The position numbers and the translations under genes are program-made. From the NCBI GenBank assembly GCA_013115125.1, contig JABANN010000058.1:1-64000 (forward strand): a stretch of DNA of 64,000 bases. The letters are read 5' to 3'. The stretch comes from Perkinsus olseni. Taxonomy: Eukaryota > Perkinsozoa > Perkinsida. Below are positions 10,503 to 21,154 of this stretch, piece by piece (position 1 is the first letter of the stretch; each line of letters starts with the position of its first letter). Below the pieces are notes generated by a model. That model was given only the letters and a program-made list of their open reading frames with translations. It ran no database searches and was not told the origin of the DNA.

Positions 10503-11726
10503 ACGCGCACTGCAAGTGCTGGTCCAGCAGGAAAGTGAAGTTAACAAGTGCAGAACAAGAAATCGTATAGGAAACAGAAAGAACCGCCTTCCTGGAGCAC
10601 TGAGTATCACGCTTATGTACTCCCAAAGGCAAATCGAATGACGAAGAACCAATGCCTGGACTCGATACTCGTTGATATGCAAAAGACACACACGTAGACC
10701 ACCAAGGAGGGAGCAGGGCGCTGAATTGTAGTACGACGTTTTCAACCAAACGATGATACATCAAAAAGTGCCTCGTTAGAAGGCCTCATCACAGCAGGGG
10801 CCAATCGAGACAACGTCCGCAGAAATTCGTGACTCGAAAACGGCAAATCGCTCGACTCGAAGCGCAGAGGGCAGCCCGCAAGACCCTGAGTGTGCAGCAG
10901 TGCGCCTCTGCCTTCCGCCGTGTCCATGGTGACTTCACACCAACGTCCTTTGCGAAGGAGAACGAAGTCCGCTCGCCGGGGTGGCGGACTTTGATACAAA
11001 CCTTCATACATACGGAAAGGAGAGCTGCGGCAGCAGGAATACTGGCCCACTGAGATGGGGCGCCAAGCTGGCCATGATAACGACAATCTCACGACGCCTA
11101 GCTCGATAGAAATACTACGAAAAACGGAAATAGCGATGACGCCGTAACAACAGCAGCAGCATCCAGCGATAGGCTGCTTGCTGATGGTCATGATTAATAC
11201 TATTATTATGACGACTACAACTACTTTAAGGCTTGCTAAGATCCAATGGGCAAGCGAGATGAGTAATATACAGATGACATAATGATGTTGTTCTTGTTCT
11301 TGTTGAGGTAATGGCGAGGACAAAATATCGAAGTATGAGGTTACATGGTGTTGCGACGATAAAACCCTTGTTCAAACTCTTCCAGGGTCATCTCATTAAC
11401 CTGTGAGGATAGAGATCAAGTAAGAGCATCTCAACTAAGCACTCACGCCAACGACGTCATTGCTGAGTTTGGGGTAGTTGTAAGTCTTGTTATTCACGCT
11501 GCTGTCTCTCAGCCCTCTCTTCCTCTGGATCGGGGTAGCCCAGGTAGTGACGCCCGGACTCGGGTTGCTGAGACAACAAACCGAATGACAGTCTACAGAC
11601 GCCACGGCCTGCACAGAGAACGATCCTTCGCACACTCCCCGCTAAAATTGATTCATCCCGCAAGGACGACTCTCTACTGCGAAGCTATCATCAACGCTAA
11701 GCGAGGTGGCCAATCTCCAGACTGAT
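10503..11726. other. Ambiguous stretch, possible exons
   Basis: Both strands carry 60-190-residue frames between 10742 and 11323. The plus frame at 10829-11053 and the minus frames facing it are each partly protein-like, so I cannot choose. Short 'caacagcagcagcagc' and 'attattatgacgactac' simple repeats lie near 11150-11210. Confidence 0.3.
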
Positions 11727-12983
11727 TCAGGTACGGCAGACATGCTCCACGGTATTACTCGACGAAGCTCCCTCCAGGAGTGGCAGTGGTTGTTGTTCGA
11801 CTGGAGCTTCCAGTGATGCTGCCTCCGCAGCAATAGTTGGCCGCCAACCAGGGATGGGTCTTGGCCAAGGGTACCCGTATCTAGCGAAAGTGACCTTCGC
11901 CCCCACGGGTGGTTTTATACTCCCTGTGGAAGGCAAGCTACGATACCGAGCGTAGATGATCTCAAGGGCAGCTGTTTCCGCCGATGTGCCGAGGATTTCA
12001 GAACCAAGGACAGAGAACCCTAGCACGATACGAAACGCTCTTGGGCGCCTGTTCACCTAGAAATGTGGTATGGACCGAAAAAGGTCGTTTTAATCCGGAC
12101 ATAGTACGCAAATAATACCACAACCGCTATCGTGGCTAACAACGACTGTCCCTTAGTGATACTACCTTGGCTGCATCCAGATCCTTCTTACTGAGACCAG
12201 CACAAACCAGACGGCCGTGTCGGTGAACGTGCTGGCCCGCAAGACGCCGCTTGTCAGCCAACCTTACCATGGAGCGTAGAATCTCCTTAGTTTCCCGCTG
12301 TCCGTATGGTCTTGCCTGAGGACATGACGGTGGCGACAGAGGCCGAGCACGAGTGATCACTCCCACCTCTTTGGTGTAGTTCCTGGGCGCGTGACCTAGA
12401 GAACCGTTCGTGGCGCTTCGCTCTGCATTCATCGTTGACGACCGCGAGATCTGTGGGGTAATCGGAGCAATGACTATCGGCCTCAAGGCCATCGCACTCA
12501 CTTTGAGAAAAGAAGAATCAACGTGTTGTTTCGGGGCTGCTGCCTGAGAGCGACGACCACCGGGCATCACCGAGATCTCAGGCACGTAGTCATGGACGTC
12601 ACCAGCGGTCTTAGGGCCGTCAAGCGTTACCTGTAAACAGGGTACTGCTACTTATCGAGTATTAATTACACTATTACGCTCCGCGCCACTTGCGGCGCCC
12701 TCTCCGATGCGGTCGCCTGAAGGCTCTGACGCTGTCGGACGCGTCTCGGCGGAGAGGTCCTCGATACCACGACGGGCCGGTAAGAAGTAGGGGAAGCGTA
12801 GAGCGATGGTCCATGACGACCACCGCAGATGAGGTTGGAAAACCAGCGGCCGAACCGAGACCGAGTGTCAGTTTTTTGAGCTGGGTTTGCTGCTGCCGCG
12901 TTGTCGCAGACAGCAGTAATGTTACAATCATCCGTGTTAGTCGGGGTAATGGCAGCCGAAGAAGCGGTCCTTATTAGGGACAT
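11727..12983 (-). CDS. Unknown basic protein, at least three exons
   Basis: Three minus-strand frames join at good splice signals. Exon 1 starts at the methionine at 12983 (MSLIRTASS) and runs through ...APQVARS. An intron (gtaatag...tttacag, near 12674-12631) restores VTLDGPKTAGDVHDYVPEISV in phase 0. Exon 2 ends at SKKDLDAAK, where a gtagtatc donor and a ctag acceptor near 12057 lead into VNRRPRAFRIVLGFSVLGSE. The protein is rich in Arg, Ser and Pro and looks largely disordered, with a more ordered part after NRRPRAF. It ends at the stop at 11727. I do not recognise the family. The exon structure is moderately secure; the start and the C-terminus less so. Confidence 0.5.
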
Positions 12984-13792
12984 CCTTTTAGGTGAACAGT
13001 GAGGAGCGCTGGGCCTAACAGCAGAACTTACTATAAACTGAGCGAAATCCGTATCATGCCACGATCGACCTCGGATACTCTTCAACGGTGGCAGCGACTA
13101 AATGCTAAGAAACTGACTGCCTTGTTCCCGTCGACCTGCTCATCATGCCATCCTACACTGTCCCTAGTAACACACTTTAGCTTAGTAGCCTTCTCTAGCC
13201 TTCCCACTACTACACCCTCACTACGACCACGCTACAGCCGCTACTACGCGCTGAGGCGCGAGACAGGCGAGATCGCTCAGCCATAACGTGAAAAATCTTG
13301 GCCGAAGTCACGGCCGTCGTTGGCGAGTGGGTCGGCTGTGTTACCTGTGCGAACTCCTCCGAGAATATGAAGGTCTCTTCATCTTGGATGCCAAGGGAAA
13401 GAAGAACAACTTCCGAACACGGCACGGCCATCGACATCTTGCACATCTTGCATTTCCTCAACGATGAGACCCGGGATCAGCGCACGACCGTTCGAGCGAA
13501 CGAGCTCTCTTCCTAGCGTCCACGACCGCTGAACCCCGGCTGCTGTTCGTAGTGTGCTCACCTAGGCTTCTGAAGTATGTCGGATTTCGTTGGCGTCGCT
13601 CTGGACTTCACGTTCTCATCGTCATTTTTTCGTCTCGGTATTTTCACTTTGTTTCGGTCGTCACGGGTCACAGAGTGGCGGTCATCATGATGTTAACATC
13701 ATCTCATAGTCTGACCAGAATCTCGGAGACCGGACGATCCAGCCTTCTGTCTTTCATACTCAGTTCCCCACTTCGTCAGGCCCCTTTTGGTG
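12984..13792. other. Intergenic between divergent genes
   Basis: This probably holds the divergent promoters of the unknown minus-strand gene and the LITAF array. Frames on both strands are short and lack family resemblance. Confidence 0.35.
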
Positions 13793-14271
13793 ATGCAGCC
13801 CGGCGTAGCGTATCCGGCCCCGATGGCCCAGCCGTTCTTCGAGCATGAACCAGTGATAGTCACCTGTCCCAACTGCGGGACTGTCGGACAAACACGAGTA
13901 TGGCATCGCATCGGATTGGGTAGGTCCGCTCGGAAACTGCTAAGTTAGCAGTTAGCAGTGCTAACAGGCGGCGCAGTGAAAGGCTCTGCTGCGCAGGTTC
14001 CGTGGTTGCCATGCTCCTCATCGCTGCTCTCTTCTTCCCCCTATTCTGGCTGCCATTATTCTGTCGTAGTTGCCAGTCGGCCCAGCATCATTGCCTGACG
14101 TGCAACTACAAAGTGGGCGAGAAGAGCTTCTTATTTGACGAGGCATATAGGGGCTACTATGCGCCCCCTCACTACTACGCCACGGCTCAGCCGTCGGCTC
14201 CTCGCGTCCCTCCCCACGCAGCAGACCCCTCAGTGGTGCTGGGTGGCCCTATCCATGTAGCCAAAGGATAG
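13793..14271 (+). CDS. LITAF-domain membrane protein 1
   Basis: The first of five tandem LITAF-type genes. LITAF domains are zinc-ribbon modules whose two Cys pairs bind one zinc, separated by a hydrophobic segment that dips into the membrane of endosomes or lysosomes. Exon 1 (13793-13919) encodes a Pro/Ala-rich leader and the first knuckle (VTCPNCGTVG). A 77-nt intron (13920-13996) interrupts a Gly codon in phase 1. Exon 2 encodes the hydrophobic segment (VVAMLLIAALFFPLFWLPLF) and the second knuckle (CRSCQSAQHHCLTC), then NYKVGEKSF. Spliced length is 133 aa. It has a longer Tyr/Pro-rich C-terminal tail than copies 2-5, with PPHYY and PSAP-like motifs as used for ESCRT or WW-domain binding in animal LITAF (inference). 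Confidence 0.85.
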
Positions 14272-14454
14272 ACCGCACCGTGTTAACATGATACACAATT
14301 GCCCTGGTCGTAGTACTGTTGTTGCGTTGTCACTTACCGACGAGCGATCCGAGTGCTATCGACTCCTAGGAGCGTCCTCCGGTTGCACTCTAGGGAATGG
14401 CGTACCACACCTTTCGTTCTTTCTCTGCCAGCGCCCCCACCTTTCATTCTACTC

Positions 14455-14807
14455 ATGTCCAGCGAAGAATCCAAGCCCCTCAACCCGCAGCCAGGCCCCA
14501 TGCCCCCCGCCCCTATGGCGGCAGTGTACTTCGATCATGAGCCCACTACGGTGAAATGCCCATATTGTCAACACACTGGCCCCACTAAGGTTGACCATCA
14601 GGTCAGCGCCGGTAGGTTCACTGCTTCACTGTACTTCAATCCATCGTCTATCTCCGTTCAGGATCGTGGATATGCGTCGCTATTCTGGCCCTCCTCTTCT
14701 TCCCTCTGGCTTGGTTGCCTTGCTGCTGTCAGTCCTGCCAGCAGGCTGATCACAAGTGTGCCAGTTGCAACACTAAGGTCGGCGAGAAGGTCTTCATCAC
14801 CAGTTGA
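14455..14807 (+). CDS. LITAF-domain membrane protein 2
   Basis: Two exons: 14455-14611 and 14662-14807, with a 50-nt intron (gtaggttc...ttcag) in phase 1 of a Gly codon. Spliced length is 100 aa. The leader is Pro-rich (PQPGPMPPAPMAAVYF). The first knuckle is VKCPYCQHTGPTKVDH. The hydrophobic segment is WICVAILALLFFPLAWLPCC, and the second knuckle is CQSCQQADHKCASC, followed by NTKVGEKVFITS and the stop. Exon 2 is 146 nt, identical in length to copies 3-5. It is closest to copy 3. A frame that reads through the intron ends elsewhere and is an artefact. Confidence 0.88.
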
Positions 14808-14937
14808 TATCACTTCGAGTGCGCATGCCTGTGATACACCGATCGCTGTGCTCCGTCCATGGCCGTCTCCGCGTTGCCAATAGTCGGATGACGTTCAATA
14901 CCCGCCAGGATCCTCTTGGTTCTCTCAAGCCCCTTTC

Positions 14938-15316
14938 ATGTCTGCTGAAGAAGGGAAGCCCTTCATCCAGTCACAGGCTTACGCTAGCTCTGCTCAACCT
15001 GCCATGGCGCCAGCCGTACCGGCTCCGATGGCCACCGTTTACTTCACTGACGACCCTATGACGGTCACTTGCCCTTATTGCAAGGCCACTACTATCACCA
15101 TGGTTGAGCATAAAGTTAGCGCTGGTGGGCGATATCGAGCTCTTGTGATCGTGCTGCAGTTTGGTGTCAGGTTCATGGATCTGCGTGGGCATCCTCGCCT
15201 TGCTTTGCTTCCCTCTGGCTTGGTTGCCTTGCTGCTGTGATTCCTGCCAGCAGGCCGATCACAAGTGTGCCAATTGCCACGTTAAGGTTGGCGAGAAGGT
15301 CTTCATCACCTCATAG
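14938..15316 (+). CDS. LITAF-domain membrane protein 3
   Basis: Two exons: 14938-15124 and 15171-15316, with a 46-nt intron (gtgggcga...gtcag) in phase 1 of Gly. Spliced length is 110 aa. First knuckle VTCPYCKATTITMVEH; hydrophobic segment WICVGILALLCFPLAWLPCC; second knuckle CDSCQQADHKCANC; end HVKVGEKVFITS. It is nearly identical to copy 2 over exon 2, pointing to a recent duplication or gene conversion. The donor starts GTGGG rather than GTAAG. Confidence 0.88.
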
Positions 15317-15508
15317 CCTTCTCGGCCCCCTCGGCCCACGATACTCGACACATCCTTGTGACTAATCCCGATGCAGCATCGGAGTAGTCGTGGATGATAA
15401 TCATCACCATCATGCTCATTGTTATTGAGTCCACCGTGTATTGAGTTCGGCCACGTATCTCCTCCGCCATCTCTGCGATCAGTTCTCGCCCTCCCCCAAC
15501 AGCCCATC

Positions 15509-15844
15509 ATGGCTACGGGGTCGTACGGTACCGAGCCGTTGGCCCCTGTAGCGACTCCGGCCCTCGGCCACTCGCCAGACCTGGTACCATGCAGGCATTG
15601 CGGTCACGAAGGGTTGACTATTGTGGAGCATCGGAACTCCTGCGGTGGGTTGTCTTTCAGCTTGACGTGGCTACCTTGTATTTTTGTTGACGACTCAGGT
15701 ACGTACATATGCTCTTGCCTCCTACTGCTGCTCTTCTTTCCGGTATTCTGGGTGCCCTTCTTCTGCCACAACTGTCAAGAAGCCGATCATGTTTGCGCGG
15801 CATGCGGGGAGCAAGTCGGGAAGAAGGTCTTCATCACCGAATAA
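15509..15844 (+). CDS. LITAF-domain membrane protein 4
   Basis: Two exons: 15509-15644 and 15699-15844, giving 93 aa. The 54-nt intron (15645-15698, gtgggttg...actcag) is a multiple of three and free of in-frame stops, so the unspliced frame is also open. Splicing is supported because it removes a non-family insert and puts the phase-1 Gly junction where the other four copies have it. First knuckle VPCRHCGHEGLTIVEH; hydrophobic segment YICSCLLLLLFFPVFWVPFF; second knuckle CHNCQEADHVCAAC; end GEQVGKKVFITE. An in-frame methionine further upstream (15419) is less likely as the start. Confidence 0.85.
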   Translation: MATGSYGTEPLAPVATPALGHSPDLVPCRHCGHEGLTIVEHRNSCGGLSFSLTWLPCIFVDDSGTYICSCLLLLLFFPVFWVPFFCHNCQEADHVCAACGEQVGKKVFITE

Positions 15845-16015
15845 TTAACGTTACTCACGTACTCATGAACCCTACCTCGATCTTTGATGTATTGACGAAG
15901 GAGATGTTGAATAAAAACGCTGAGTTGTGTTGTTACTCTCGGGAGTGAAGGGGATGCCGAATGATCTCGCCGCTGAGGAATTTCGTCAGTTTTACCGAAA
16001 ATTTCGGGCACCATT

Positions 16016-16817
16016 ATGGAAACAAGAGAGAAGGAATCCGCTCCCGCAAATTCATCCAAGGGAAGATACCGAAGGAGGTCGAAAAGACGACAGCAAGCCC
16101 AGCAGCGAGAAGAGGCGACGGAATCCCGAGAATCCCTGTCGGACCACAGCCCTGCAGCAGCAGCAGACATTGCGGCACCCAACCCGTGGCAGGACATTGT
16201 AGATGAGCCCGAAGCAGCCTTACCAGACCGACAGGGCGAACGGGAGGAAGAAGAGGCTCTTGGTGGCGCGGCAGAGGTTGTCCACCCGGCTGAGAGCCCC
16301 AGTGATACTCCGCCGGAGAGGGCCGACGAGAAGGGGTTGCGGGTGCAGCTGGAAGGCCTCGTGCCGCCGGACTTCAATCCACATAGCGACGATGAGGTTA
16401 TCGAGATGAACGATGAAACTGCGAAACGGCCAGCGTCCGGCGGCCACCCTGATGGGGAGGATGTCAGGCTCTTGCTCGTCGACACTGACGGCTACGACGC
16501 GGTATACGGCGCGACCAAGGAGGACACATTCCCGCGACCGGAGCCGGGCCATCAACCCTTCGACCTCAAGTGCCCAGTCTGTGGTTACTCCGGACCTACG
16601 GTGGTGACGCACGACCGCTCATGCGGTAGGTTGGCCCTTAGAAATGAGGACTCAATCTGCTATCGTATCAGGTACGTACATTTGCATGGCTATCCTCCTA
16701 GTACTGTTCTTTCCGGTATGCTTGCTACCGCTATGCTGTGACAGCTGCCAAGAAGCCACTCACCGGTGTGAGAATTGCGAGGCTTTCGTAGGTGAACAAG
16801 TGTTCATTACCAAATAG
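16016..16817 (+). CDS. LITAF-domain protein 5 with long acidic N-terminal extension
   Basis: Two exons: 16016-16625 and 16672-16817, with a 46-nt phase-1 intron (gtaggttg...atcag). Spliced length is 251 aa. Unlike its neighbours it has about 180 extra N-terminal residues: a basic start (GRYRRRSKRRQQ), then a long acidic, Pro- and Ala-rich, probably disordered stretch. The LITAF part is canonical: LKCPVCGYSGPTVVTHDRSCG, then YICMAILLVLFFPVCLLPLC, then CDSCQEATHRCENC, EAFVGEQVFITK and stop. Exon 2 is again 146 nt. The extension has no recognised domain. Confidence 0.85.
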
Positions 16818-16956
16818 CCGACAGTCGGTGGTCGTGCATGCAACGACATGATACGCCTCACTCGTTGTACCGACCCTCCGTCATGGGGTTGTTGAGTTGG
16901 CCTTCCGACGCCACAGCGCTCGCCGAAGTTGCATATAATTCGTTCATCACAACTTC

Positions 16957-19900
16957 ATGGCCTCCAAAGTAGAACTACCCAGTCTACCAGGCTACCAGCC
17001 GAAGGTGAGCCCTACACGCTCGAACGGTCTTGACTGGACTTGACCGATGCGATTGAGAGGCGCATGTTTCACGCTGCGTATGCACAGCGGCATGGCTGTG
17101 CTCGTGACTTCGGTGTCGTCTCCTGAGGGATTCTCATCTCTTTGATCCACTCTTCCGAACTAAAGATGACGGTTCGTTGTTTGACGCCCTGTATCGCGTC
17201 TCTGTGGTGGCTTGTCTAGGTGCAGCGGGCAAACCATCATGTTCATCAAACTTGGGGGTTTAACAATGGTCAGCGCATAGAGAACAGTATATCCAACAGG
17301 GAGCGGCCAAAGCTGGTTGAGGTAGGCGCTTCAGTGTTGATGGGGCTTGCCACACAAGCTGGTCAGGTCCCCAGGGCCCCAGAGGGCTGGCGTGACGGTG
17401 AGGCCTTGCCCAAGTCCACCACTCGCGATGTCTTTATTGCCCCCAACGGAGTCGGCGACACGGAACAACTTCCTGCTTGGGACGCTCTGGATCGACATGT
17501 GCTGAGGTGAGTCGGCCGTTACGAAGGAATCTTAGGTTGAACCTGGTGTCTTGCAGATTCTTTGGATACTACAAAGAAGCTGTTGTGGAGTCCAACCTTG
17601 AGAACTACCGCGTTCGGCCTTGCATTCTCTACTACTACCTCGGTACGTCGAGAGGGAACGCCAGAATAAACAGATGGTTGCCGTTTTTGTAGAGGATGAC
17701 ACCATGCATGTGAGTGAGCCACGAGAAGACAACAGCGGGCTCAACCAAGGGAACCTCCTCAAACGCCATAGGTGAGCGGCGATTTCACTTGGGAGGGCTC
17801 AGTGTGGTGATTTTTTCAGGATCCCGAAGAGTGATGGAGGTGGCTTCGTCGTAGCGCAAGACTTGGTAGGTGAAGAGCTGTCGCTGTGCAAGCTGAGTTC
17901 GACCTTCCTCAGAGGGTTGGCGAGGGCATCAAGGTCTACGGTCGAGTCATTCAGATCACAGCCGTGGATGGCTTTACACGGAGCTACTATGAAAATGTAA
18001 CGACCGCGTGTCTGCCGACGCAAAGAGTCTAGGCAGCGCGGCATCAGGTGTTGAAGTGCGAACAAGCCCCGAATACGGAGGTGCCCGAGGATACCTTCGC
18101 ACAGACCAAAAAGGAGGCCAAGATAGCGGGAGCTGCCATGCCCCGTAAGGTTTCTGAAGGCTTCGAACGTTCGCGGACTCGAAGGGACCTCTGCAGGGAG
18201 CTACGAGAAGGTCTACCGTGAAGCGATGTTGGGCGGAGGACTAGCGAATGAACGGCTTGGGCAATTTTTAGATAAGGACCGGAAGGTGAGTAGGATACTG
18301 AGGCTCCTGGGCGAGGTCTCTGGTGAACAGGTGTGCCGGTTTTATGCTGTGATGGATGACCTCAGCACGGAGCAGTACGAGAGAAGACCTTTCACCATAT
18401 TCTACTTCCTTAGTGACGACACCATCGAGATCAGAGAACAGTAGCCCTGCTAACATCTGATCGGCTGAAAATCTTGAAAGTGCGCAGGTATCCTCTCAAC
18501 TGCGGCCGAGATAACTTCCCGATCTTCTTTAAGAGAGGCAGGGTGGCCAAGGGTAACCCCAAGTCTGACGGGGTTTACTCTGGCAACAGCGCTCATTGCT
18601 CAGATTCCATGCCGGTGCTCGGGCCCTCGGACCCTCTCCCTTCGCCAGACGTCTACTACAAGGTTGATGATCTCTACGTTGGACAAACAATACGCCTGGT
18701 ATGGGCGGGCATCATCGCCGCGCTGCAGTGCGAGGCCGCAGGCCTCCCGCTCGAACTGCTACTTCTAAAGAAGCGAGGGATCACTTGCTAGGATTCCCTT
18801 TCAATTGAAATCTATGCGACTTTGTCATCATCATTATACCATGCGCGGTGGTATCGTGCTCGCATATCTTACTCGTAGGTTAACAATGACTTGTTCATTT
18901 ACGACGCCGATGCCTTCACTCGGGAGTACTTCAAGAGCATCGGAAGTAACAGCACAGCCACCTTCGCTCCGCCGGGCCTGATGCACTACTTTGTTAGTCG
19001 AGCTAGCACCGAAGCGAGATGTTCGGCTTCCAGAGAAGATCGTTCCCCGTCCGCCCACACCACCGTACACTGGTTACGGCTCTTGGGACGACTCGATGGG
19101 GTCTGTGCTCAACCTAGTCCCCAAGGTCCCCAAGAAAGATATGCAGAAGCTCCTGATCAATGAGGGTATCCTTTGCGATGCGCTTCGGTCAAGATATTCT
19201 CCTCCGTGGCAGGCAAGGTCTTGCGGTTCTTGGCGGCATTCTCGAACCCCGAGCCTGAAGACGTGAGCAGGAGGTTCGTTTTCAACTACCACCTTTTCGA
19301 CGACGCTTTGTCCATTCACGAGCCGCCACAGAGGAACCTCGGCATCGTGACAGGGAAGTTCTTGGAGAAGGGCATTCACCTCAATGAGGCGACTGGTGGG
19401 AGAACTCACGGGCTCGGGGTTGGGCGAATCTTTGGCGTATCTTCAGGTCGCCTGATGAGCCCTCTTGACCTGATTCCAGGTAAGATAGCGGTAGTTTTCA
19501 ATCACAGTTTTATCATGACCGGTTGTGACGAGTAAGCCCTTCTTCCCGTGGTCTCGTGTCATCGATGCTTCTCGTTGCAGCTACACTCGTAAGTACTTCG
19601 CCAAGGTTTACCCCGACGTCAAACTCGAGCAGAACGGCGGAGACAATTCAACTGGGGCTCTGGTGCCTGATGAGGAGTAGGTTGATACTCTCTCGAAGGC
19701 CTCGGCAGGCTGACTACTCTCAGGTCCGATCTGACCACCATTCTCCCTAAGCTACGCGAAGCCTTGCTGCAGCAGTTCCCTCTCGTGCGAGATGTTTTCC
19801 GGCGTCTTGACAGGGACCACAACGGTGTCCTAACATGTAAGCTGCAGTGGTCGGTGCAGTTCGGGACTGATGGTGACGGTTACTACAGTGGACGAAGTCC

Positions 19901-20670
19901 GAGAGGTGCTGGCCAATTATGGCTTCCAGCTCACAGAGGGTGACGCCCTCGCTATTATGAGGGCATTCGACACGAATAAGGATGGCCACATCTCGTAGGC
20001 TGCCGTCGAGCTACTGGAGGCCTCTGACCTCAGTGATGCGACTGTCAGTTACAATGAATTCTGTGACGCCGTACTGGAGCCTGACTACAAGGGCTATGAA
20101 GGGGAAGCTCAACCGAAGAAGTCCTCCTTGGTCAAAGAAGATAAGGACTACGCCGCTGCAGCAGCCTGCAGGGTAGGGAGTTCTTGCGGCGTCTCGTTGA
20201 TCCATCCTGCGGTTGCGGTCGCTAGTCGGCAGTAGGGCATCGAGTTTCTCTCAGTCGGTTGAAGCGGCAGAGACCGCCAAGATCCGTCGGGCCGTGCGAG
20301 AGGTCGGGGACGTCTTCTACAAGCATCCATCAATGTCTCACCGGATCATCAAGGAGCTCAGCAGTACGAAGCTGACGGTCGCTTGCTAGTGGGGAAGCTT
20401 TCTTTTTCAGAAGTGTCCGACAACCAAAGGACCGACACAGGGCAAATTAGACTTGCTCTGCTCCGTCTCGGCTTCCCTTTCGATCAAGAGGAGATTGATC
20501 GTTGCGTTTGGTGAGCCTACGCGTATCTTTCAAGCTTCAACCTAGGATCCGTTTTTAGCTTCGTGATGACTCCTGAGAGCGACGAACCGATCGATCTGGA
20601 CCGAGTAAAGTTCGTCGATTTCGTCAAGGCCATCGTCGCTACGTATCACGACCACAATGCTCCCCGATAG
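16957..20670 (+). CDS. EFHC1: EFHC/Rib72-like ciliary protein (three DM10 domains plus EF-hands)
   Basis: A multi-exon gene for a doublet-microtubule protein of the EFHC1/Rib72 family. Exon 1 (16957-17004) gives MASKVELPSLPGYQPK. A 215-nt intron leads to HHVHQTWGFNNGQRI at 17220. DM10-1 is near 17480-18070 (DRHVLRFFGYYKEAVVES; NYRVRPCILYYYLEDD). DM10-2 is near 18220-18960 (RPFTIFYFLSDDTIEIRE; DNFPIFFKRGRV; VYYKVDDLYVGQTI). DM10-3 is near 19180-19620 (RRFVFNYHLFDDALSIHEPP). The C-terminal part has EF-hand loops DRDHNGVLTLDE and DTNKDGHISYNE. The latter is restored by the 54-nt intron 19995-20048. The last exon ends KFVDFVKAIVATYHDHNAPR and tag at 20668-20670. The family order (three DM10, then EF-hand) is as expected. 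Rib72 is a microtubule inner protein of cilia, implying a flagellated stage. Not every exon boundary was resolved. Confidence 0.9.
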
Positions 20671-21154
20671 CCGAGGTAACCCCTAGTCTCATCATGCCCT
20701 CTTCCGTCAGTTCAAGTCCTCTAGGTGCCTTTATTTGAACAACGTATCTAAGTTCGGGCGAGGCTCTATTCTATGCGGCTGCCTAAAGTGCTACCCCATC
20801 GGCATCGTTGAAGTCATGTTCGTTGTGACGTTCTCGAGGCTTGCGTTGCTCAGTCTCGAGTGGATTCACTTCGTGGATAGGAGCTCTCGATAAGGCGGGT
20901 CCCGCCTGGCGGGAGGGGCTGCTGAACTCGCATTTCCAACTGTAACAACGCAAATCATTCAAAGAGGTTGTCCGACAAACTTTGTTGTCGTAAAGAGTGA
21001 GCTACCAGCAATGCAATCGCCGGAGCAAAAAATGACTGATCTCAGGGAGAGCGCCAATCTTAGATTGATAGGCGCCCTCGCTTGCGGACAAGAAGGCTAT
21101 GCGGCGAAACCGCAGGCAAAAAGAGGGCGTGAGAATCCGAAAGATGAGCAACAG
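20671..21154. other. Intergenic between convergent genes
   Basis: Short stretch between the 3' ends of the EFHC-like gene and the second subtilisin. A small palindrome (GGCGGGTCCCGCC) lies near 20896. No gene seen. Confidence 0.4.

Noticed and set aside
15787-16485. 232-codon minus-strand Ser-rich frame
   Set aside because: Antisense to the acidic N-terminal extension of LITAF copy 5; GC-rich shadow.
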